From Parabacteroides sp. Marseille-P3160 (GTDB lineage Bacteria; Bacteroidota; Bacteroidia; Bacteroidales; Tannerellaceae), in contig NZ_LT799418.1 in assembly GCF_900162725.1 (NCBI RefSeq), positions 1,410,831 through 1,474,830 of the forward strand: a stretch of DNA of 64,000 nucleotides, read 5' to 3'. Shown here in pieces: positions 1 to 8,028 of this stretch (position 1 is the stretch's first letter; every line of letters starts with the position of its first letter). The translations under genes and the position numbers were made by a program. The notes below the pieces were generated by a model. That model made no database searches. It was not told the origin of the DNA and was given only the letters and a program-made list of their open reading frames with translations.

Positions 1-1
1 T

Positions 2-1426
2 AATTTCGACACGCCCGAATGGCCTCAGGATGTTTGGGAAGCACAGGTTTGCCAGAATATTTTCCGCTTGAGAAACGAACCTTCTTTGGCGGTCTGGTGC
101 GGCGGCAATGAGTTTAACCCCTATTCGACGGGTAATGCGGCTTCCATCGGCATCCTGGAAAGGAACTTAGCGATATTCGATCCTACAAGGCCGTTCTTGA
201 GAACTTCTCCGGATGCCGGGTCGATGCATTTGTATCCGGACTTTGATCCGTCCTGGTATAAAACGTTTGATTTGGTTCCCTATGTAGCGGAGACGGGAAT
301 CCATAGCATTACGGATGCGAGAAATATCCGGGAGGTCGTGACTGATTCGGAGCTGAATAATCTAAGCGGCATGTATGATAAGGAATTCGCCGCTTCCCAT
401 CCGGAATTCGTGGAACATTTTGCCGAATATAATCCCGCCCGTGTTCCCCGGATGTTAAGCCGCGCTTCCCATATCGACGATATGTCCAAGCCGGATATAG
501 AGAAAATTGCCGAGGCGACCCAAGTCGGGGCAGGAGAGTTTTACCAGGTGATGTCGGAAAGCTTCCAAGGTAATTATCCGATTACGACCGGACTGATGCC
601 CTGGGTATATAAACGTCCCTGGCCGGTAGTGGCGGCCATCCATCTGGTGGATGGTTACGGACAACCGTCGGCAACTTATTACTTTTTGAAAAGGACGTAT
701 GAACCGACTCGCATATCTTTTGCTATAGAGCGTCTTCTATGGGCTCCGGGGGAGGAATTCCCCGTGAAAATAAAGGTGCTGAACGAAGTGAATCAGCCTT
801 CCGTCAGTGGAAAGGTAGAAGTGCGGATATTGGATTATCGGTTCAATGAGATTTGGAAGGAACGGAAACCGCTACAAGTTTTACAGGGAACGTCTGTGAC
901 TTCTCTTGACTTAGGTAGTTTCTCTATTCCTGATTCGTATAAAGAAAAATATTTCTTTGCAGTGGCGTCTTTATATAATGATAAAGACCAACTGGTTTCA
1001 CAAGCTGAATATTGGCCGAGGACCATTCGATTGATGGAAGATCCGGCATTTTATCATCAATATAGTACGGAACCGGTTGCATGGCCTGCTTTGGACAAAG
1101 GCCCATGGCTAAAACCTACAGTCGCTAAGACTAAAACATCGTTGGTACTTTCGAGTGTGAAAAAAGAGTCATTTATGAACGACAGAGGGACGATTTCTTT
1201 TACCGTCAAAAATACGGGGAAGAATCCTTCTTTCATGACAACGATGGATATAGAAGGATGTAGCCGGTCGTTTTATGCAAATGATAATTTCTTTTGGCTG
1301 GCCCCCGGAGAGTCGAAGCAGATTGATATGGAAATTCTTTTGCGGGAGAAGCAGCCTGTGAAACAGGTAAAGCTTGTTGTTAAATCATGGAATGCAAAGG
1401 CTCAGGAACAAACGATTGACTATTAA
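2..1426 (+). CDS. GH2 glycoside hydrolase, C-terminal part (5' end outside window)
   Basis: The reading frame is open from base 2, so the gene begins upstream of the window; about 474 codons are visible. The segment AVWCGGNEFN carries the Asn-Glu pair typical of the GH2 (clan GH-A) acid/base, and VAETGIHS further on fits the family nucleophile Glu. The remaining roughly 250 residues look like the beta-sandwich domains that follow the TIM barrel. WCGGNE resembles the WCGNNE of beta-mannosidases, so a mannosidase- or glucosaminidase-like exo-glycosidase is likely, but the substrate cannot be fixed from this fragment. A signal peptide, if any, is not visible. It is followed after 11 bases by an SMP-30-like gene, suggesting one transcript with the next three sugar-metabolism genes. 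Confidence 0.85.
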   Translation, partial: NFDTPEWPQDVWEAQVCQNIFRLRNEPSLAVWCGGNEFNPYSTGNAASIGILERNLAIFDPTRPFLRTSPDAGSMHLYPDFDPSWYKTFDLVPYVAETGIHSITDARNIREVVTDSELNNLSGMYDKEFAASHPEFVEHFAEYNPARVPRMLSRASHIDDMSKPDIEKIAEATQVGAGEFYQVMSESFQGNYPITTGLMPWVYKRPWPVVAAIHLVDGYGQPSATYYFLKRTYEPTRISFAIERLLWAPGEEFPVKIKVLNEVNQPSVSGKVEVRILDYRFNEIWKERKPLQVLQGTSVTSLDLGSFSIPDSYKEKYFFAVASLYNDKDQLVSQAEYWPRTIRLMEDPAFYHQYSTEPVAWPALDKGPWLKPTVAKTKTSLVLSSVKKESFMNDRGTISFTVKNTGKNPSFMTTMDIEGCSRSFYANDNFFWLAPGESKQIDMEILLREKQPVKQVKLVVKSWNAKAQEQTIDY

Positions 1427-1437
1427 GGTAAAGAGTT

Positions 1438-2241
1438 ATGAGTAAGGTATTATTAAACGGACTGGATTTTCCCGAAGGGCCGGCTATCGATTCCCAGGGA
1501 ACTATTTGGTTGGTCGAATTGAAAGGAGGTAATCTGCTATGTTTTACCTCGGAACAAGAGATAAAGCGATATCCGGTCAATGGCGGGCCGAATGGAATTG
1601 CGATTGACCGGATGGATAATATCTGGTTCTGCGATTCAAAGAATAATTGCATTTCCCGCTTTGACCAACAAACGAAGAACATCGAAGTGGTTTGTTCGAC
1701 AGTAGAAGAAGAACCGTTGAACCAACCGAACGATCTGGCTTTTGATCTGTCCGGCAATCTGCTTTTTACCTGCCCGGGTAATTCCAGGCAGGAACCGACA
1801 GGCTATGCCTGCGTTTTATCTAAAGGAATAGTGAGAAAAATCACAGAGCAGAAATTCTTCCCCAATGGTTTGGCGTTTACTCCCGATGGGAAAGAATTGG
1901 TTGTTGCCGAAACTTATCGTCATAGGATTTGGAAGGGGAAATGGGATGCTGTTTCCTGTAGATGGACAGAAGAGGCTCCTTGGGTGGAAGTCGGAGGCCC
2001 TGTCGGGCCTGACGGGATGGCTTTCGATTCGGATGGCAATTTATATGTAGCCGTATTCGGAAAACAAGCCGTCAAAGTAGTGTCTCCCGAAGGACAAATC
2101 ATAGAAGAGATACCTCTGCCGGGCAAGAATCCTACCAACTGTGCATTTCTCCCGACCGGAGGATTGTTGGTTACGGAAACAGAGCGGGGAGAGTTAGTAT
2201 GGATAGAGAATGGAGTGAAAGGCTGCCCTTTATTTAAATAG
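1438..2241 (+). CDS. SMP-30/gluconolactonase-family protein
   Basis: A 267-residue protein without a clear signal peptide. It has the repeated pattern of a six-bladed beta-propeller: FPEGPAID near the start, QPNDLAFD near residue 98 and GPDGMAFD near residue 184. In this family the Glu, Asn and Asp of these three motifs bind the divalent metal that activates lactone hydrolysis, and all three are present. The likely role is opening of a sugar lactone formed by an oxidoreductase, and the next gene encodes such a dehydrogenase. The ATG at 1438 lies 11 bases after the glycosidase stop codon. The exact sugar is unknown. Confidence 0.85.
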   Translation: MSKVLLNGLDFPEGPAIDSQGTIWLVELKGGNLLCFTSEQEIKRYPVNGGPNGIAIDRMDNIWFCDSKNNCISRFDQQTKNIEVVCSTVEEEPLNQPNDLAFDLSGNLLFTCPGNSRQEPTGYACVLSKGIVRKITEQKFFPNGLAFTPDGKELVVAETYRHRIWKGKWDAVSCRWTEEAPWVEVGGPVGPDGMAFDSDGNLYVAVFGKQAVKVVSPEGQIIEEIPLPGKNPTNCAFLPTGGLLVTETERGELVWIENGVKGCPLFK

Positions 2242-2248
2242 AAAGAAA

Positions 2249-3016
2249 ATGGGAAATAAGTATGATTTGACAGGAAAAACGGCACTGGTAACGGGAGGCG
2301 GGCAAGGCATCGGAAGATCGATCGTGCTTGCGTTGGCTGAAGCCGGAGCTAATGTGATTATTAATTACCGGAGTAATACTCCGTTAGCCGAAGAGACGGC
2401 GGAATGGGCGGAAAAGTATGGTAACAAGGTTTGGTTATGGCCCTATGATTTGGCACGGGAGGAGGTGCGTGAAAATTACCTGGCTTTTGTAGCCGAACAT
2501 CAATGTCCGGCCGATATCCTGGTGGCGAATGCCTCTTACCAGATACGGAAGTTCTGGGATGAAGTGACGAAAGAGGATTTTGCGCAGCAAATGAATGTGA
2601 ATGTACGCGCTACATTGTTTCTTATACAGGGGGCGGTACCTTATATGAAAGAGAAAGGATGGGGGAGAATTCTGAACATTGGTTCCGTACAGCAAAAAAG
2701 GCCCCATCCCGAAATGTGTGTGTATGCCGCTTCGAAGATGGCTTTAACCAACTTAGTCTCAAACCTGGCTCCCCAGTTGGCTCCCTGGGGCATTACGGTA
2801 AATACGCTGGCCCCCGGCGCTATTGGCACGGGACGTAATGAAGCGGTCCTGGCTAATCCGGAATATCGGAAAGCAACCGAAAAAAAGATTCCGCTGGGTT
2901 ATGTAGGCAACCCGGACGACTGCGCCCAGTTAGCCTTGCTCTTATGCTCGGAAGCCGGGCGTTATATAACGGGGGCGGACTATTACGTGGACGGTGGAAT
3001 GAGCCTTTTGTTTTAA
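2249..3016 (+). CDS. SDR-family oxidoreductase
   Basis: A 255-residue classical short-chain dehydrogenase. The Rossmann nucleotide-binding motif TGGGQGIG is at residues 15-22, the catalytic Ser lies in NIGSVQQ, and the Tyr/Lys pair lies in YAASK. The C-terminal part ends in YYVDGGMSLLF, the usual SDR ending. Family members oxidise or reduce sugar, sugar-acid or polyol hydroxyls with NAD(P). It starts 7 bases after the SMP-30 gene, so the pair may form a dehydrogenase-plus-lactonase route for a sugar released by the upstream glycosidase. Substrate and direction are inferred only from context. Confidence 0.9.
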   Translation: MGNKYDLTGKTALVTGGGQGIGRSIVLALAEAGANVIINYRSNTPLAEETAEWAEKYGNKVWLWPYDLAREEVRENYLAFVAEHQCPADILVANASYQIRKFWDEVTKEDFAQQMNVNVRATLFLIQGAVPYMKEKGWGRILNIGSVQQKRPHPEMCVYAASKMALTNLVSNLAPQLAPWGITVNTLAPGAIGTGRNEAVLANPEYRKATEKKIPLGYVGNPDDCAQLALLLCSEAGRYITGADYYVDGGMSLLF

Positions 3017-3055
3017 TAGGGAAAAGAATAATAGAATAGGATAATAAATATAGTT

Positions 3056-3799
3056 ATGAGTGTAGATCAATACAAAAAAGAGGTGGGTATGATGAATCTG
3101 GAACAACTGATAGAGTCCAGGGAATATATACCCGAAACGAAATTTCCCATTGCCGGAAAAGAATTATTGCAACGTTTCGAACAGCTTTATACCGGCGCGG
3201 TCAATGATGTCTTGCGCGAGTTTTGTTGCTTGAACCAGGCTTTGCCCGGATATATCCTGCCTTTGCGCGAGTATGACACTATTGCCGGTTTTGCTTTTAC
3301 GGTGAAAAGCTCGCCGAATGTAATAATCCAAGGCGAGATGGAATTCCGTACCCAGATGCTGGACGAGATGGGAGAGGATGCCTTTGTATTATGGGATACC
3401 AGCCATGACGATAAAGCGACCTTATGGGGAGGAGTCATGTCTGCAACAGCAAAAGGGAAAAAGGTAAAGGCTGCTTGTATTGATGGGGGCATTCGGGATA
3501 CACGACAGATTTTGGCTGCAGATTTTCCGGTCTTTTATAAATACCGGATTTCAAACGGAAGTTTGGGACGTTGTCAGATTACACATTACCAAATACCTAT
3601 TCTTGTCGGTGACGTTCTGATTCGTCCGGGAGATGTGGTCTTGGGTGATATGGACGGCGTATTGGTGGTTCCCCGCGATATGGCCTATAAAGTATTGCTC
3701 CGGGCGGAGGAGATAAAAGAAAACGAGAAAACGATCTTCGGCTGGGTGAAAGAAGGACAAACAATTCAACAGATAAAAGAAAAAGGAGGATATTTTTAA
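3056..3799 (+). CDS. RraA-family protein (HMG/CHA aldolase-like)
   Basis: A 247-residue protein of the RraA/dimethylmenaquinone methyltransferase-like fold. The key motif IDGGIRDT supplies the Arg and Asp that bind substrate and metal in 4-hydroxy-4-methyl-2-oxoglutarate aldolase relatives, and GDMDGVLVVPRD near the end is also characteristic. It may act as an aldolase or oxaloacetate decarboxylase on a 2-keto acid, which suits the end of the sugar-acid route implied by the three preceding genes. The start could instead be the ATG pair at 3089/3092, which would remove 11-12 residues. The gene ends 34 bases before the promoter of the aromatic operon. Confidence 0.85.
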   Translation: MSVDQYKKEVGMMNLEQLIESREYIPETKFPIAGKELLQRFEQLYTGAVNDVLREFCCLNQALPGYILPLREYDTIAGFAFTVKSSPNVIIQGEMEFRTQMLDEMGEDAFVLWDTSHDDKATLWGGVMSATAKGKKVKAACIDGGIRDTRQILAADFPVFYKYRISNGSLGRCQITHYQIPILVGDVLIRPGDVVLGDMDGVLVVPRDMAYKVLLRAEEIKENEKTIFGWVKEGQTIQQIKEKGGYF

Positions 3800-3832
3800 T
3801 CTTTAAAATCAATTATTTTTATCAATAAATAG

Positions 3833-3862
3833 TTTGCATTTCAAAAAAAAATAATACTTTTA
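3833..3862 (+). promoter_or_regulatory. Bacteroidetes-type promoter of the Phe/Tyr operon
   Basis: TTTG at 3833-3836 and TACTTTTA at 3855-3862 are separated by 18 bases, close to the Bacteroidetes pattern TTTG-N(19-21)-TAnnTTTG. Transcription would begin near 3869, about 20 bases before the leader peptide start at 3891. Confidence 0.65.
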
Positions 3863-3890
3863 CGCCGAATTTGAAATGAGAGAGAAGTAA

Positions 3891-3965
3891 ATGACACGAT
3901 TTAGCTTTACATATTCTTATTTTTACTTTTACTTTAGCAGAGTGAAGGCAGGAATTTGTTTGTAA
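3891..3965 (+). CDS. Phe/Tyr-rich leader peptide of the aromatic operon
   Basis: This is a 24-codon open frame with ATG at 3891 and TAA at 3963, preceded by the purine-rich AGAGAAGTAA. Residues 4-15 read FSFTYSYFYFYF, so nine of twelve consecutive codons specify Phe or Tyr, the end products of the operon that follows. It lies between a good promoter and an intrinsic terminator. This is the standard layout of a translational attenuation leader like pheL of enterobacteria, although the peptide itself is not homologous. Codons 19-21 (bases 3947-3953, GGCAGGA) are also the RNA strand that can pair with the terminator stem. Confidence 0.85.
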   Translation: MTRFSFTYSYFYFYFSRVKAGICL

Positions 3966-4008
3966 AGCGTTGATCAATGATAAAAAAGAAATCAATATAG
4001 AAACAGAG

Positions 4009-4039
4009 AGTCCTGCCGATAACGGTGGGACTTTTTTTT
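4009..4039 (+). terminator. Attenuator terminator before pheA
   Basis: AGTCCTGCCG (4009-4018), loop ATAA and CGGTGGGACT (4023-4032) form a 10-pair stem with two G-U pairs, followed by an unbroken T run to 4039. TCCTGCC (4011-4017) in the left arm is exactly complementary to GGCAGGA (3947-3953) inside the leader peptide, giving a competing antiterminator. A ribosome stalled on the Phe/Tyr codons would leave GGCAGGA free. One that reaches the stop codon at 3963 would cover it. Confidence 0.85.
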
Positions 4040-4059
4040 ATGATAATAAAAGAAGCCAG

Positions 4060-4905
4060 ATGAAAAGAAAAGTAGCTATTCAAGGTATTGCCGGTTCCTA
4101 TCACGACATCGCCGCCCGTCATTATTATGGGCAGGATGAGGTAGAGCTTATTCCCTGCCATACCTTTCGGGAAGTCATTGCATCGATTGAAAAAGATCCT
4201 TCGGTTGTCGGATTAATGGCCATTGAGAATACGATTGCCGGTAGCTTGCTGCAAAATCACGAGTTGATTTACCGGAGCAAATGCTATGTCGTCGGGGAAT
4301 ACAAACAACGTATTTCACACTCTTTCGCCGTCCTTCCCGGTACGTCGATGGAGGAGATCGAAGAAGTTAATTCGCATCCGATCGCATTGATGCAATGTTC
4401 GGACTTCCTGGATACGCTGCCCAGTGTAAAAATAGTGGAGATGGACGACACCGCCTTAAGCGCCAAAATTATATCGGAGAAGAAACTGAAAGGGCACGCG
4501 GCGATTTGCAGTAGAGAGGCGGCAGAGTGTTACGGGTTGAAGGTATTAGCTGAGGGAATAGAAACCAATAAGCGAAACTTCACCCGTTTTTTGGTTCTTG
4601 CCGACCGTTGGAGGGCGGAAGAATTGCTGGACGGGGTTCGGAAAAATAAAGCCTCCCTCGTTTTCGCTCTTCCCCATACCGCCGGAAGCCTTTCCAAAAC
4701 CCTTTCCATCCTTTCTTTTTATGACATGAATCTTACTAAAATACAATCCTTGCCTATTATCGGGCGGGAATGGGAATATCAGTTTTACATCAATCTGACT
4801 TTTTCCGATTACACCCGCTACAAACAGGCGTTGGATGCGATTATCCCTTTGACGAAAGACTTTAAAATATTAGGAGAATATGCAGAAGGTGAGCAAAGTA
4901 TCTGA
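4060..4905 (+). CDS. pheA: Prephenate dehydratase
   Basis: A 281-residue stand-alone prephenate dehydratase, converting prephenate to phenylpyruvate. The N-terminal domain has the paired substrate-binding lobes, including ENTIAGS and the hallmark Thr-Arg-Phe in NFTRFLVL. The C-terminal ACT domain (from about residue 195, AGSLSKTLSILSF) would bind Phe for feedback control. The usual ESRP motif is replaced by QSLP, so the Arg is missing. I place the start at ATG 4060. The longer frame from 3970 would run through the attenuator hairpin and is unlikely. It overlaps the aminotransferase gene by 26 bases, indicating translational coupling. Confidence 0.92.
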   Translation: MKRKVAIQGIAGSYHDIAARHYYGQDEVELIPCHTFREVIASIEKDPSVVGLMAIENTIAGSLLQNHELIYRSKCYVVGEYKQRISHSFAVLPGTSMEEIEEVNSHPIALMQCSDFLDTLPSVKIVEMDDTALSAKIISEKKLKGHAAICSREAAECYGLKVLAEGIETNKRNFTRFLVLADRWRAEELLDGVRKNKASLVFALPHTAGSLSKTLSILSFYDMNLTKIQSLPIIGREWEYQFYINLTFSDYTRYKQALDAIIPLTKDFKILGEYAEGEQSI

Positions 4906-6064
4906 GGTTAAGCCTGCCGATCGCCTGGCCGGGGTTTCAGAGTACTATTTTTCAAGGAAACTCAAGGAGGTGGCTGAAATGAATGCCGCCGGTAAGAAGG
5001 TCATCAACCTGGGAGTCGGAAGCCCTGATTTACCCCCGTCGATGGCTGCGGTAGATGCGCTCTGTGAGGATGCGCACCGGTCGGATGCCCATGGTTACCA
5101 GCCTTATATCGGCATTCCCGAACTTCGCCAGGGCTTTGCCGACTGGTATAAGGAGTGGTTCCACGTATCGTTGGATCCGAAAACGGAAATCCAACCTCTG
5201 ATCGGCTCTAAAGAGGGAATACTCCATATCTCGATGGCCTTTCTGAATCCGGGGGACGGCGTGCTGGTTCCCAATCCGGGATATCCGACTTACAGTTCCG
5301 TCAGCCGTCTGGTCGGCGCCAACCTGATTCCTTATGACTTGAAGGAGGAGAATGGGTGGATGCCCGATTTCGAGGCCTTGGAACGGATGGATTTGTCCGG
5401 GGTCAAATTGATGTGGACCAACTACCCGAATATGCCGACCGGTGCCAATGCTACGATCGAGGTGTACGAGAAACTGGTGGCTTTCGGCCGGGAACAGGGC
5501 ATTGTGATCTGTAATGACAATCCGTATAGCTTTATCCTGAATGATTCTCCGATCAGTATGTTAAGCATACCCGGCGCCAAAGAGATCGGTGTCGAGCTGA
5601 ATTCGATGAGTAAAGCGCATAATATGCCGGGATGGCGTATGGCGATGGTGGCTTCCAACCCACGGTTTATCCAATGGATACTGAAAGTGAAGAGCAACGT
5701 CGATTCCGGGCAGTTCCGTCCGATGCAGAAGGCGGCGGTGGAAGCCCTCAAGGCGACAAAAGAATGGTATGACGGAATCAACCGGACGTATCGCAGCCGC
5801 CGGGACTTGGCCGGCCGGATTATGCAGGCGTTGGGATGTACGTTCGATCAGGATCAGGTCGGAATGTTTCTCTGGGGAAAGATACCGGAGGATATTGTTA
5901 GCGGGGAAGACCTGGCGAACCGGGTATTATACGAGGCGAATGTGTTTATCACTCCCGGATTTATCTTCGGCAGTAACGGCGACCGTTATGTCCGTATTTC
6001 ACTTTGCTGCAAAAATGAACAATTGGAAGAGGCTTTGAACAGAATAAAAACAGTAATCAAATAA
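4880..6064 (+). CDS. Class I/II aminotransferase (aromatic/aspartate-type)
   Basis: A 394-residue PLP-dependent fold-type I aminotransferase. The Lys that forms the Schiff base with PLP lies in NSMSKAHNMPGWR, TNYPNMPTGA is the usual Asn-Pro cofactor motif (here Tyr-Pro-Asn-Met-Pro), and the final domain carries the Arg of GDRYVRIS that holds the substrate carboxylate. Placed between prephenate dehydratase and DAHP synthase, it most likely transaminates phenylpyruvate and 4-hydroxyphenylpyruvate to Phe and Tyr. Its start lies inside pheA. A broader aspartate or LL-diaminopimelate-like specificity is not excluded. Confidence 0.88.
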   Translation: MQKVSKVSEVKPADRLAGVSEYYFSRKLKEVAEMNAAGKKVINLGVGSPDLPPSMAAVDALCEDAHRSDAHGYQPYIGIPELRQGFADWYKEWFHVSLDPKTEIQPLIGSKEGILHISMAFLNPGDGVLVPNPGYPTYSSVSRLVGANLIPYDLKEENGWMPDFEALERMDLSGVKLMWTNYPNMPTGANATIEVYEKLVAFGREQGIVICNDNPYSFILNDSPISMLSIPGAKEIGVELNSMSKAHNMPGWRMAMVASNPRFIQWILKVKSNVDSGQFRPMQKAAVEALKATKEWYDGINRTYRSRRDLAGRIMQALGCTFDQDQVGMFLWGKIPEDIVSGEDLANRVLYEANVFITPGFIFGSNGDRYVRISLCCKNEQLEEALNRIKTVIK

Positions 6065-6075
6065 AAGAAAATAAG

Positions 6076-7149
6076 ATGGAAATGAATTTCGAATCAATTT
6101 TGTTGCCCGGAGTAGACGGCAAACGTCCGATTGTGATAGCCGGCCCTTGTAGCGCCGAGTCGGAGGAACAAGTGTTGGACAGCGCCCGCGCCTTGTCGGG
6201 CAAAGGCATAAAGATTTTCCGTGCCGGAATCTGGAAACCGCGTACCAAACCGGGTGGCTTCGAAGGCGTCGGGATGGAAGGTTTAAAATGGATGAAACGG
6301 GCTAAAGAAGAGACCGGCATGTATATAGCAACCGAAGTGGCGACGAAAGTACATGTGGAGGCGGCGCTTGAAGCCGGTATCGATTATTTCTGGATTGGCG
6401 CACGTACGGCGGTTAACCCTTTTGCCGTCCAAGAGATTGCCGATGCTTTGTCGGGAGTAGATATCCCCGTATTAATAAAGAATCCGGTCAATCCGGACCT
6501 GGAACTTTGGATCGGAGCCATCGAACGGCTTTATGGCGCCGGCATTCACCGGCTGGCTGCCATCCATCGCGGATTCAGTTCGTATGACAAGAAGATCTAC
6601 CGCAATCTTCCTCTTTGGCATATCCCGATCGAATTACGCCGCCGTCTCCCCAACCTGCCGATCTTCTGCGATCCGAGTCATATCGGCGGAAAACGCGAAT
6701 TGATTGCTCCTCTGTGCCAGCAGGCCATGGATCTGAATTTCGACGGACTGATCGTCGAATCCCATTGCAATCCGGACAAAGCCTGGAGCGACGCTTTCCA
6801 GCAAATTACGCCGGATGTGCTGGATTATGTACTGAACTTACTGGTGATCCGTGAGACGAACCAGACAACGGAAAACCTTTCCGAACTTCGCCGGCAGATC
6901 GACAATATAGACGAACAACTATTGGAACTCCTGGCCAAGCGGATGCGCGTTTCCCGCGAAATAGGAATTTATAAGAAAGAGCATAACATGCCCATCCTGC
7001 AGACGCCTCGGTATGGTGAGATCTTGGAGAACCGTTCGCAGATGGGGAGTTCGCTTGATCTGAGCGCCGACTTTGTCAAAGAGATATTGAAGGAGATACA
7101 CGAAGAATCTGTGCGTCAGCAGATGATTATAATGAATGAACTGAAATGA
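6076..7149 (+). CDS. Bifunctional DAHP synthase / chorismate mutase
   Basis: A 357-residue fusion. Residues 1 to about 260 are a DAHP synthase of the AroF/KdsA-like class (AGPCSAES, then IWKPRTKPGGFEG for phosphoenolpyruvate and metal binding), catalysing the first step of the shikimate pathway. From about residue 268 a chorismate mutase helix bundle follows (LSELRRQIDNIDEQLLELL), converting chorismate to prephenate. The mutase is probably also the regulatory module, as in other fused enzymes. It starts 11 bases after the aminotransferase and overlaps tyrA by 4 bases. With its neighbours it supplies both the entry and branch-point steps of Phe/Tyr synthesis. Confidence 0.93.
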   Translation: MEMNFESILLPGVDGKRPIVIAGPCSAESEEQVLDSARALSGKGIKIFRAGIWKPRTKPGGFEGVGMEGLKWMKRAKEETGMYIATEVATKVHVEAALEAGIDYFWIGARTAVNPFAVQEIADALSGVDIPVLIKNPVNPDLELWIGAIERLYGAGIHRLAAIHRGFSSYDKKIYRNLPLWHIPIELRRRLPNLPIFCDPSHIGGKRELIAPLCQQAMDLNFDGLIVESHCNPDKAWSDAFQQITPDVLDYVLNLLVIRETNQTTENLSELRRQIDNIDEQLLELLAKRMRVSREIGIYKKEHNMPILQTPRYGEILENRSQMGSSLDLSADFVKEILKEIHEESVRQQMIIMNELK

Positions 7150-7919
7150 AAATATTGATTTTGGGCGCCGGAAAGATGGGATCTTTCTTTACGGACTTGC
7201 TGAGTTTTGAGCATGAAGTGGCTGTTTTGGATAAAGATCCTTTGCGTATGCGGTTTATCTATCACGCCGTCCGGATGGAGACTGCCGATGAAGTGAAAGA
7301 CTTTGCGCCGGACCTGGTGATCAATTGCGTCACTCTCAATTATACCATCGACGCTTTTAATGAAGTGCTTCCCTTTCTGCCACCTAACTGCATCATTTCG
7401 GATATCGCTTCGGTGAAGAACAACCTGCAGGATTTTTATAAAGCGTCCGGATTTCCTTTTGTGTCTACCCATCCGATGTTCGGCCCGACTTTTGCCAACC
7501 TGGGGAACCTTCAGAAGGAAAATACGATCATCATCTCGGAAGGGGATCATCTGGGAAAGATCTTTTTCAAGGATCTTTACGCCAAGCTTCATCTCAACAT
7601 TTTCGAGTATACGTTTGAAGAGCATGACCGCGTGGTTGCTTATTCCCTGGGGATACCCTTCGCGTCGACGCTTGTCTTTGCCGCTACAATGATTCATCAG
7701 GATGCGCCGGGAACTACCTTCAAACGGCACATGAAGATTGCCAACGGCCTGCTCTCGGAAGATGATTACCTTCTGACAGAGATACTTTTCAATCCCCGGA
7801 CTCCCAAACAGATCGAACGGATTCAAAACGAATTGACCCTTTTGCAGGAGATCATAAAGAAGAAAGATACGGTGGCAATGAAAGAATATCTGACCAAGGT
7901 TCGGAAGAATATTGAATGA
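7146..7919 (+). CDS. tyrA: Prephenate dehydrogenase
   Basis: A 257-residue NAD(P)-dependent prephenate dehydrogenase producing 4-hydroxyphenylpyruvate for Tyr. The N-terminal Rossmann motif is ILGAGKMGSFF. STHPMFGPT is the conserved His-Pro-Met-Phe-Gly-Pro segment that contains the catalytic His of the family. There is no fused mutase or ACT domain, consistent with the mutase being supplied by the preceding gene. The ATG overlaps the stop of the DAHP synthase-mutase gene. This is the last gene of the operon, with a terminator beginning 12 bases after its stop. Confidence 0.9.
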   Translation: MKILILGAGKMGSFFTDLLSFEHEVAVLDKDPLRMRFIYHAVRMETADEVKDFAPDLVINCVTLNYTIDAFNEVLPFLPPNCIISDIASVKNNLQDFYKASGFPFVSTHPMFGPTFANLGNLQKENTIIISEGDHLGKIFFKDLYAKLHLNIFEYTFEEHDRVVAYSLGIPFASTLVFAATMIHQDAPGTTFKRHMKIANGLLSEDDYLLTEILFNPRTPKQIERIQNELTLLQEIIKKKDTVAMKEYLTKVRKNIE

Positions 7920-7930
7920 CAAAAAAAAGA

Positions 7931-7962
7931 GGAGCGTTTCTGAAAAGAAATTCTCCTTTTTT
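7931..7962 (+). terminator. Intrinsic terminator after tyrA
   Basis: GGAG (7931-7934) and CTCC (7953-7956) enclose a TTTC/GAAA inner stem with a small internal loop and a TGAAAA loop; six Ts follow at 7957-7962. The stem is modest, but the position directly after the operon fits. Confidence 0.55.
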
Positions 7963-8028
7963 AATTCTGTTTTCTATCCGGAATATTTACTATTTTTACC
8001 GAAATTCATCAACTTAAAAAGAAGCGCT

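Noticed and set aside
3970..4059. Longer N-terminus of prephenate dehydratase
   Set aside because: This frame runs through the attenuator hairpin; the family N-terminus begins at the MKRKVAIQG start at 4060.
7116..7922. 268-codon antisense frame covering tyrA
   Set aside because: tyrA motifs on the plus strand are complete; the antisense translation has no recognised pattern.
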